Source: Planctomycetaceae bacterium
GTDB lineage: Bacteria; Planctomycetota; Planctomycetia; Pirellulales; Pirellulaceae
Reading direction: 5' to 3'
Assembly: GCA_016794985.1 (NCBI GenBank)
Contig: JAEUIQ010000084.1
Span: 62,001-126,000, forward strand
Length of the DNA stretch: 64,000 nt
This document shows positions 1 through 6,532 of this stretch, in pieces. Below the pieces are notes generated by a model. It was given only the letters and a program-made list of their open reading frames with translations, had not been told where the DNA came from and did no database searches. Both the position numbers and the translations under genes were made by a program. Each line of letters opens with the position of its first letter. The stretch's first letter is position 1.

Positions 1-4
1 AACA

Positions 5-217
5 GTGGTGAAGCGTCAAGACGAGCAAGAGTTTGCGAGACTGAACGGAGCTAACCAAATGTTCTGCGAAGATGCGGCTCGGAGGATGAAGGCGACATTG
101 CTGGACATGCCGGAAATCTTGGATTTTCGCGTGGAAGCCCGGCACAAAGAAAGCCTTCACCCACATGATGCAGTTGCGATCGCCACCGCCGGGATCGCCG
201 GTGGGATGACCGCCTGA
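5..217 (+). CDS. Hypothetical protein, possibly 5' truncated by the window edge
   Basis: A 70-residue reading frame starts at a GTG near the left edge. The frame is open to the edge, so the true start may lie outside the window. No ribosome binding site can be seen. The product is a small charged polypeptide that ends in an Ala/Gly-rich stretch, and I do not recognise a family. Its TGA overlaps the ATG of the downstream MazG-like gene by one base, which suggests translational coupling and is the main reason for calling it real. Confidence 0.45.
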   Translation: MVKRQDEQEFARLNGANQMFCEDAARRMKATLLDMPEILDFRVEARHKESLHPHDAVAIATAGIAGGMTA

Positions 218-582
218 TGGACGCGAAGCCATCACCCGGTTTCGAATCGCTAACTCTGGTAGAGGCCCAGCAACAAGTCGATGCCTGGATCAAGCAGTAT
301 GGCGTGCGTTACTTCGCACCGCTGACCAACTTGGCTCAGTTGGTTGAGGAAGTCGGGGAACTTGCTCGCCTGCTGAATCGGACCTATGGGGAACAGAGTT
401 TCAAAGCCGGTGAGGATGGTTCAAAACTGCCGGACGAATTTGCGGACGTTTTGTTCGTCCTAATCTGCTTGGCCAATCAAACCGGTGTCGATTTGAGTAC
501 GGCGTTGAGGGCTAACTTGGAAAAGAAAACGCGGCGAGACAAAGACCGCCATAAACAGAACCCAAAATTATCCAACGAATAA
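217..582 (+). CDS. MazG-like nucleotide pyrophosphohydrolase
   Basis: A 121-residue protein of the all-alpha NTP pyrophosphatase (MazG-like/dUTPase-2) fold. The family hydrolyses nucleoside triphosphates to monophosphate and pyrophosphate in the cytoplasm using Mg2+. The metal-binding motifs are visible: EExxE at residues 44-48 (EEVGE) and DExxD at 73-77 (DEFAD). The length fits the small single-domain MazG-like proteins, about half of full MazG. It overlaps the upstream small gene by one base and ends 15 bases before the QueD-like gene, so the three are probably cotranscribed. The substrate cannot be read from sequence. A longer, canonical MazG lies at 33717. Confidence 0.85.
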   Translation: MDAKPSPGFESLTLVEAQQQVDAWIKQYGVRYFAPLTNLAQLVEEVGELARLLNRTYGEQSFKAGEDGSKLPDEFADVLFVLICLANQTGVDLSTALRANLEKKTRRDKDRHKQNPKLSNE

Positions 583-597
583 TCAAGGAACAATGCC

Positions 598-1077
598 ATG
601 TCGATGACCATCATGCGGCGGATCAAGTTTTGTGCCGGACATCGGTTGATGAATCACGGTGGCCCCTGCGAGTTCTTTCACGGCCACAATTATGTAGCCG
701 ACTTTTATGTGACTGGCCGTGAAGCCGATGCGGTGGGGCGTGTGATCGATTTTTCACAACTCAAGAAATCGTTCAAAGGCTGGTTGGACAAACATTGGGA
801 CCACGGGTTCTTAGTTCATGAGGACGATCAAAACGCGATCAACGCCTTGCGACAAGTCATTCCCATGAAACTATACACCCTGCCCTACAATCCAACCGCC
901 GAAAGCATGGCCAAGTACCTGCTGGAAGTCGTGTCTCCAGAACTGTGCCAAGAATTTATTGGCTACGACGTGCAGGTCACAAAGGTTGTGGTTTGGGAAA
1001 CGGACGAATCGTTCGCTGAAGCAACTTTGAACAGCTCGGTGGAAGACTTCCTGCCCGCCTCCAGCAATTCGCTCTGA
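598..1077 (+). CDS. 6-pyruvoyl-tetrahydropterin synthase / QueD family protein
   Basis: A 159-residue member of the 6-carboxy-tetrahydropterin synthase/PTPS family, which acts on dihydroneopterin triphosphate in queuosine or pterin synthesis. The zinc ligands are visible as His15 (CAGHR) and the HGH pair at 28-30. The family cysteine lies just before them at Cys24 in the spacing CxxxHGH. The later segment LPYNPTAESMAKYL is the usual 'PT.E' part of the family. An AAGGA about 8 bases upstream supports the ATG at 598. The preceding gene is a MazG-like pyrophosphatase, which could process a triphosphate in the same pathway, but that is inference. No other queuosine gene is in view, so queD, ptpS or a sepiapterin-related role cannot be separated. 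Confidence 0.85.
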   Translation: MSMTIMRRIKFCAGHRLMNHGGPCEFFHGHNYVADFYVTGREADAVGRVIDFSQLKKSFKGWLDKHWDHGFLVHEDDQNAINALRQVIPMKLYTLPYNPTAESMAKYLLEVVSPELCQEFIGYDVQVTKVVVWETDESFAEATLNSSVEDFLPASSNSL

Positions 1078-1215
1078 AAGCTGACAGAGCCACCGCTTGT
1101 GAAGAATGCATGAAAGAATGAAGCTTGGATGCTGACAGTGCTCAAGTCGCCTCACTTTGGGGCGCTGCGTGGACTATCATGTGGCTTCTGCATGGTCCAT
1201 CGGAGGTTTGAGACA

Positions 1216-2340
1216 ATGAGCGCGCTACAGTTTCGACAGGTGGTTTGTTTCGGTTGGCTTTTTAGTTTGGCCCTGGGCTTGTACTGGGAATCGGCCCACG
1301 CACAACTATCATCCGAACACGATCAGCTGCGGCTCAATCAAATCCAAGTGATTGGCAGTCACAACTCGTATCATTTGGCTCCCGAACCGGAGCTGATGAA
1401 GTTCATCGAGTTAGGTGGGAAGCGGGTCGCTGACTCTATCGATTACACGCATCCGTCGCTCACCGAGCAACTGGATCAAGGGCTTCGCCAATTCGAGTTG
1501 GACGTGTATGCGGATCCCGTTGGCGGTCTGTTCGCCAATCCGCTCGGGCTGCAAATGTTGCGTGATGCAGGCAAGGAACCTCTGTACGTTCCGAACCGTG
1601 ATGGGAAACTGACGCAACCGGGTCTCAAGATCATTCATGAACCCAATTTCGATTACGCGACGCGAAACGAAACCTTCTTGGACGCTTTGCAAGAGATCGA
1701 TCGCTGGTCGGCCGAGCACTCGGACCATGTTCCGATTTTGGTGCTGGTGGAGTTAAAAGAGAAATCAGCGGTGGCCTCGCCGTTGAAGTTCGTGCCCTTC
1801 GATCGACCTCAGTTGTTGGCGGTGGATGCAGAGATCCGGCAAGGGATTGCTGCACAACGATTGCTGACCCCGGATGATCTGCGACGCGGCGAAGCGACCT
1901 TGCGCGACGCGATTGGGAAACACGGTTGGCCGCAGCTCAAGGATTGTCGCGGCAAGATCTTTTTTGCGCTCGATAACGAGGGCGCGTTGCTGGATCGTTA
2001 TGTGGGAGAGAACCCTGCGTTGGAAGGTCGCGTGATGTTGGCGTCGGTCGCGCCCGAACATCCGGCGGCAGCGTTTCGCAAACTGAACGACCCCTTTGGG
2101 CAATTCGACGAAATCCGCAAGTCGGTGGAACAAGGTCTAATCGTCCGCACGCGAACCGACGCCAGCACTTTTCAAGCACGCAAAAACGACACGACGCAGC
2201 GCGACAAAGCCATCGCCAGCGGCGCGCAGTTCGTCAGCACCGATTATTGGAACGCCGATCCACGGTTTTCTAGTTATCAAGTTCGTTTTGAAAACGACAA
2301 GTTTGTTCGCATCAACCCCAACGTTAGTCCAACGGAATAA
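1216..2340 (+). CDS. Secreted PI-PLC-like phosphodiesterase (Ca2+-dependent phosphoinositide PLC type)
   Basis: A 374-residue TIM-barrel phosphodiesterase resembling the Ca2+-dependent phosphoinositide-specific phospholipase C family found in bacteria. The ATG at 1216 is preferred because GGAGG lies 9 bases before it and a signal peptide follows at once (hydrophobic residues about 9-22, AHAQ cleavage site near 30). The frame is open further upstream but without these signals. Diagnostic segments are GSHNSYH (catalytic-type His49), FELDVYAD, and KIIHEPNFDY. The family cleaves phosphodiester bonds of phosphoinositides or related lipids outside the cytoplasm; the actual substrate here is unknown. 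The gene converges on a duplicated minus-strand gene. Part of its 3' end recurs at 3333, see that entry. Confidence 0.8.
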   Translation: MSALQFRQVVCFGWLFSLALGLYWESAHAQLSSEHDQLRLNQIQVIGSHNSYHLAPEPELMKFIELGGKRVADSIDYTHPSLTEQLDQGLRQFELDVYADPVGGLFANPLGLQMLRDAGKEPLYVPNRDGKLTQPGLKIIHEPNFDYATRNETFLDALQEIDRWSAEHSDHVPILVLVELKEKSAVASPLKFVPFDRPQLLAVDAEIRQGIAAQRLLTPDDLRRGEATLRDAIGKHGWPQLKDCRGKIFFALDNEGALLDRYVGENPALEGRVMLASVAPEHPAAAFRKLNDPFGQFDEIRKSVEQGLIVRTRTDASTFQARKNDTTQRDKAIASGAQFVSTDYWNADPRFSSYQVRFENDKFVRINPNVSPTE

Positions 2341-2345
2341 AGATT

Positions 2346-2381
2346 GCGGAGTCACTGGTAATCGAACCAGCAAGTCTCCGC
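2346..2381. terminator. Hairpin between convergent genes, possible terminator
   Basis: A 6-bp outer stem (GCGGAG/CTCCGC) encloses a 5-bp inner stem (CTGGT/ACCAG) with a six-base loop, 6 bases after the phosphodiesterase stop. It lies between two convergent genes. There is no clear T-run on either side, so intrinsic termination is uncertain. Confidence 0.3.
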
Positions 2382-2448
2382 CAAGTTAAAACTCCGTAAT
2401 CAACCCATTGCTTCGACGTTGTTCCGAGATGTTCGATGACCTTTGCGT

Positions 2449-3319
2449 CTACTTCACATCCAGCTTTGCAACATCTTCACGCAGTGCTTTTAACAATTCA
2501 GCTCCAACGAGATTCGGGAGAGTCAATTGTCGCCCAGCTCCCCCTGAACCCAAAATCACTGCAAAGACTCGTTCGTCCTTGCCTTCAGTCATCCAAGTAT
2601 ATTCTTTGATGCACCAGTATGGTTCGTTCAAGTCGGCCATGCGAGCGTATGAAGTGATTTGCCGTTCCGCTTCTTGTCGTCCCTGGAGTCGGACTAGCTT
2701 CTGAAAGTAGACGTTGTACAAAAATATTTCGTCGATACTCTCGGGCGGAGTGAAACGACCAATCTTGTTGCCCTTCTCATCGACAGTTATTCCGCCTGGA
2801 TATTTCTCCTTGACAAATGCTCGGACCGCCAACCATTGATCCACTACGGTTTCAAACCTGGGATCGTCATAGTCACAAAGCAGTAACAACAAGCAACGAG
2901 CGCCATGCGCCAAACGAAAATCAGCGGCGGCGCTATCGCGCCTTTGTTATTAACTCCAGGCTATACACGATTTTCTCGACGATCTTCGTCAAGGCAGCCT
3001 GACGTGCAGTGTCGTCCATCACTGCCAAGTGTTCATGCATGCGGCGCATCCGTGGATCCGCAAAGACAGGCTGGAAATGGTCTTTCCAACCGAGCGTGTT
3101 GGTCAACACGCCCATAACCAACCGATTGCCTAACCCGCCATCTTCGGTCGTAATGGCCGCCAGGTTGTCCTCAAACGAACGATTGCGAACCTCCTTAAAC
3201 TTGGCGACCCGATCAAAATTATCTTGTCCTTCTTGTGGCATTTCCTGACCGAAAAGCGCACTGATGCACCAACCTAGCGAAATGCAAACGAACGTCACTG
3301 ACCGGAATCGCTTATTCAT
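2449..3319 (-). pseudogene. Frameshifted copy of the secreted protein at 3501-4370
   Basis: Two consecutive reading frames together match the intact neighbour along its whole length. The N-terminal part runs from the ATG at 3319 (signal peptide, then FDRVAKFKEVRNRSF, FADPRMRRMHEHLA) to a TAG near 2933. The C-terminal part resumes one frame over at AADFRLAHGARCLLLLLCDY and runs to the TAG at 2449. Between the shared SLE and ADF segments this copy has 37 bases where the intact copy has 36, so one extra base explains the break. AAGAGA upstream of 3319 is a plausible binding site. It is either a young pseudogene or a base-calling error. If the extra base is an error, the protein would be about 289 residues, like its twin. 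Function unknown. Confidence 0.8.
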
Positions 3320-3332
3320 GCAAATCTCTTTT

Positions 3333-3370
3333 GAACGCCGATCCACGGTTTTCTGTCAGGTTCGATTTGA
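3333..3370 (+). pseudogene. Duplicated scrap of the phosphodiesterase 3' end
   Basis: Bases 3333-3354 are identical over 22 bases to 2250-2271 inside the phosphodiesterase gene. The similarity then continues imperfectly, reading NADPRFS...VRF against NADPRFSSYQVRF. The scrap lies between the two tandem copies of the minus-strand gene, in the same position relative to the second copy as the real 3' end has to the first. It is therefore best read as the left end of a tandem duplication unit. Confidence 0.75.
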
Positions 3371-3500
3371 AAGTAACGCGCTGCCACGACCGAAACCCAG
3401 TACCGCGAAAGGAAAATGAGCCGAGCGATGAATTGTCACCAAACGGGCTATATAAGTGGCGTACCGACTGCCATCGTCTGACAACGCACTTGCCATTTGT

Positions 3501-4370
3501 TCATTCCGAGTCCATTTTCGCAACATCTTCGCGCAGACGCTTCAATAACTCGGATCCGAGAATCCCATTTCGCGTCAACTCTCGACCTGCACCGCCCGAG
3601 CCCAATACTACGGCAAATACTCGCGCTGTTTTGCCATCGGTGGTCCACGTCAATGGCTTGATGAACCAAAACGGTTCGTAGACGTCCAAGAGACGGGCGT
3701 GTTCCATGATCTGACGCTCGGCATCTTGCCGTCCTTTAAGTCGAACCAACTTCTGAAAGTAGACATTGTACAGGTACACATCATCAATGCTTGCGACAGG
3801 CCGATAGCTTTGAACTCGTTTCCCATTCTCGTCGACCGTTATTTCGCCAGGAAACTTCAGTTTGATGAAATCACGAACTTCCAACCATTGATCAATTACC
3901 TCTTCAAGCCGAGGATCGTCATAGTCACATAGCAATAACAATAGACAACGCGCGCCATGTGCCAGGCAAAAGTCTCCCGCAGCAACATCATCCGTCTTCA
4001 TCGCCTCCAAACTTTGGCGAATAGCGACAACCATCATTGACAACGCGGCCTGACGGGAAGTGTCATCCATACCTGCCAAATGTTCATGCATCCGTCGCAT
4101 CCGCGGGTCGGCAAAAACGGGTTGAAAATAGTCAATCCAGCCCACCGTATTGGTCATGGTTCCTAGTATCAAGATATTTCCTAACCCGCCATCATCGGTG
4201 GTAATGGCCTTTAGGTTCTCGTCAAACGAGCGATTGCGGACCTCGTTGAACTTGGCGACCCGATCAAACTGATGTTGGCCATCTTGAGGAGGCTCTTGAG
4301 CAAACAATCCATTTAGAAAAATGGCTACAAAAACACCGACGCACGCTGCCATCCACTTTTTCACTCTCAT
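3501..4370 (-). CDS. Secreted protein of unknown function, intact tandem copy
   Basis: A 289-residue exported protein. The ATG at 4370 follows a good AAAGGGAG site and starts a clear signal peptide (hydrophobic about residues 7-23, ending LFAQE). The mature part has conserved blocks shared with the broken copy downstream: DRVAKFNEVRNRSF, TTDDGGLGN, FADPRMRRMHEHLA, LAHGARCLLLLLCDYDDPR, DVYLYNVYFQKLVRLKGRQ and VVLGSGGAGREL. I do not recognise the family. The blocks that survive in both copies suggest a folded soluble domain rather than low-complexity sequence. No catalytic motif can be assigned. It was made by the same tandem duplication that left the scrap at 3333. Confidence 0.75.
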   Translation of the reverse strand: MRVKKWMAACVGVFVAIFLNGLFAQEPPQDGQHQFDRVAKFNEVRNRSFDENLKAITTDDGGLGNILILGTMTNTVGWIDYFQPVFADPRMRRMHEHLAGMDDTSRQAALSMMVVAIRQSLEAMKTDDVAAGDFCLAHGARCLLLLLCDYDDPRLEEVIDQWLEVRDFIKLKFPGEITVDENGKRVQSYRPVASIDDVYLYNVYFQKLVRLKGRQDAERQIMEHARLLDVYEPFWFIKPLTWTTDGKTARVFAVVLGSGGAGRELTRNGILGSELLKRLREDVAKMDSE

Positions 4371-4452
4371 AGTCGTCTCCCTTTGAAATGGAACGCAAGC
4401 ACCTGTAAGTAATTCCGACGAAAAAAATTGACCCGCCGTATCGCACAAGGTC

Positions 4453-5229
4453 TCACGGCGCTACTTTGTACCCATAAAAGTACGTTGGAGTCCAGTTTGG
4501 TTGCCAATCCCATTTCTCAGCGCGGTGAGCCCAACCAATATCCAACCCATTGGGACATCCGTTGGCGCGGGTATAGATTCCGCTCGTTGCGTACTGTTCA
4601 GCACTGGTAACATACTTCGGGACTTGAAGTGGTGGAATATACGGGTGTTGGCACATCGTGCCAGTTACTTTCATCGAATGACGATAAACATCCGAAGCAA
4701 TTACCGCTTCGTTTGGATAGCAACCAATGTAGCATGGTTGATTGAGTGGAACTCCCGAAATCAGATACTGAGCGCTATCGGGCCAATCGCCTTTGCCGAA
4801 GGCAAAGCCGTGACAATTCTGACTATAATCCAGGGAGGCTGGTTTGATGTAATCTTCATAAACCCAGTCAAAAAAGAACTTGGTGTGGGCAGCCGTTACG
4901 GTACCATAGAACGGGTGTGTTACCTCCCAGTCCGGATCCATAGTTACCGTTGCATACGAATACCGGACTCCATTACAATTCGAATGGTGCGGATCATGAT
5001 TTGGGTCATACGGCTGATAGCGCTTAACCTCTCCCCATCCCACCTGCACCCCCGGAACCGTCATCTTTACTTCAATAAAAAAACTTACGAACCCAGTGCC
5101 ACCCGGAATAAATTTTCGAGCATGAACCAAAAACCCCGGATAGTATTCCTGAGCATCAACAAATCCAACACAAACCTGGGTTAACGCTAGTACGCAAAGA
5201 CTCTTAAGTAACAATTGTTTGATCATCAT
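4453..5229 (-). CDS. Secreted protein with NCHGFAFG motif, possible Cys/His hydrolase-like fold
   Basis: About 258 residues with a signal peptide (hydrophobic about 6-22, ending VDAQE). The start is placed at the ATG ATG pair (5229/5226), which follows AGGA; the frame is open further upstream through a tandem repeat but lacks a start signal there. The notable motif is NCHGFAFG with Cys139, followed by HSMKV with His185. This arrangement recalls papain-like/NlpC-type cysteine hydrolases, but that is inference from two short motifs. Further cysteines (85, 166, 170, 193, 225) could form disulfides. It is Tyr/Trp/Pro-rich towards the C terminus. It could also be a structural extracellular protein. 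Confidence 0.65.
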   Translation of the reverse strand: MMIKQLLLKSLCVLALTQVCVGFVDAQEYYPGFLVHARKFIPGGTGFVSFFIEVKMTVPGVQVGWGEVKRYQPYDPNHDPHHSNCNGVRYSYATVTMDPDWEVTHPFYGTVTAAHTKFFFDWVYEDYIKPASLDYSQNCHGFAFGKGDWPDSAQYLISGVPLNQPCYIGCYPNEAVIASDVYRHSMKVTGTMCQHPYIPPLQVPKYVTSAEQYATSGIYTRANGCPNGLDIGWAHRAEKWDWQPNWTPTYFYGYKVAP

Positions 5230-5670
5230 CGTTTCCTGCTTAGCAACCGAGCTTGTAATAACAAAGAGAGCCCAAAACCAAAGAGAGCCCAAAACCAAAG
5301 AGAGCCCAAAACCAAAGAAAGCCCTCGCACCGCCAAATTCTAACACCTCGGCCTGCCGGGTCAACACCTAAATTGTCTACATTATTCAGCCAATGCTAGC
5401 CAAATCGACTCCAACGACGAATCGAGAAGCCAGAGTTTTTTGGCATGTGCACTTGAGCTAAACCTGACCCAAAACAGAAGTCAAATAGCCGACTCGCTTG
5501 ATTACTCAGTCGCCGAACTTGATCAAGGGTCCTTGCCCAGTCTTGATGCACTGGAACGAGAGGGTTTCGCGGCTTTCCGTTGCGAAATCGCCGGGATTGT
5601 TTATAATTCAGGTCGGTATTGATTATCCGACCTCGAGACTTGGGTTGCGTACGATGACTTCCATCGACCT
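5230..5670. other. Intergenic region between divergent genes
   Basis: It holds the 5' leader of the minus-strand gene with a 17-bp tandem repeat (5262-5324) and otherwise only short reading frames without binding sites. No RNA gene or convincing promoter was recognised. Confidence 0.5.
5262..5324. repeat. 17-bp tandem repeat, about 3.7 copies
   Basis: The unit CCAAAGAGAGCCCAAAA recurs head to tail, the middle copies identical and the last diverging (AAAGAAAGCCC). It lies 30-100 bases upstream of the minus-strand start at 5229. The unit is not a multiple of three, so it is more likely leader DNA than coding. Confidence 0.9.
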
Positions 5671-6327
5671 TTGATTCAACCGATACGACATTCGCCCCAA
5701 CTGCCGCAGATACTCGCCGTTTTACAACGCGAGTGGGAAAACGAACGGAAGAGGCGACTGCGATTCTACGACGAAATGACACCTGAGCAAAAAGTTGAAT
5801 TTATTGATGGGGAGGTAATCATGCATTCGCCGGCACGTAACCGACACTTGGACGCAACCGGAGGACTTTTCCGACTATTGTCGACCTATGTTGCAACTCG
5901 GAAGCTTGGTCAGGTCAAACTGAAAAAATGTCTGTGTGTATTTCCTAGGAATGACTACGAACCGGACGTGGTTTTCTTTGGCCTCGAAAAATCGCAGCAC
6001 TTCACCGCTGACACCATGAAGTTTCCGGTCCCGGACTTGACTGTCGAGGTCCTGTCGGAATCGACCGCCGCGAGAGACCGCGGTGTAAAGTTTGAAGACT
6101 ACGCCGCCAACGGTGTCCGTGAGTACTGGATTGTCGACGCCGAGGAACCATCCATCGAGCAATACTTCTTAGATGGAGACAAGTACCGATTGAACATGAA
6201 GTCGGGGTCAGGACTGCTTCAATCTCGGGTCATCGACCAACTCGTGTTTCCCATCCCGGCGGTTTTTGATGAGCAAGCCAATCTCCGCCAAGTCGCGGAA
6301 TTCCTCCAGGCTCCCACATCAAATTGA
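5671..6327 (+). CDS. Uma2-family (DUF820) PD-(D/E)XK nuclease-fold protein
   Basis: A 218-residue protein of the Uma2 family, common in multiple copies in cyanobacteria and planctomycetes; the fold is that of restriction endonucleases but the biological role is not settled. Visible core elements are EFIDGEVIMHSPA, EPDVVFFG and DLTVEVLSEST, which carry the acidic residues of the nuclease-type site, then DRGVKFEDYAANGVREYWIVD, the typical family continuation. The frame begins at TTG 5671; the first in-frame ATG is at 5776 and would leave out only the N-terminal helix, so the start is uncertain. A second, diverged member lies at 18911. Confidence 0.85.
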   Translation: MIQPIRHSPQLPQILAVLQREWENERKRRLRFYDEMTPEQKVEFIDGEVIMHSPARNRHLDATGGLFRLLSTYVATRKLGQVKLKKCLCVFPRNDYEPDVVFFGLEKSQHFTADTMKFPVPDLTVEVLSESTAARDRGVKFEDYAANGVREYWIVDAEEPSIEQYFLDGDKYRLNMKSGSGLLQSRVIDQLVFPIPAVFDEQANLRQVAEFLQAPTSN

Positions 6328-6532
6328 CATGCTACGCTGAGCCGAGTCTAGGGACGGTTCACCTGAAGGATAGTGATTTGGACATGGGGACAAATTTCCG
6401 CTGGTCGAATGAAATGCGAATGACTTGAAAAACATGGGAACCCAGCTCGTCGGCAAATTCGTGCAACCTTCATGAAGCGATTCTTGGTATGATGGAGTGG
6501 CCACCCCGGGCCGATTACTCCAGCGCGCGATA

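Noticed and set aside
1129..1215. N-terminal extension of the phosphodiesterase from the earlier ATG
   Set aside because: It would put about 29 residues before the signal peptide; GGAGG and the signal peptide support the ATG at 1216.
5262..5324. CRISPR-like array
   Set aside because: The 17-bp repeats are contiguous with no spacers, so this is a simple tandem repeat.
5396..5782. Minus-strand open frame of 128 codons
   Set aside because: No binding site, Arg/Ser-rich composition and overlap with the Uma2 gene start; it looks like a shadow.
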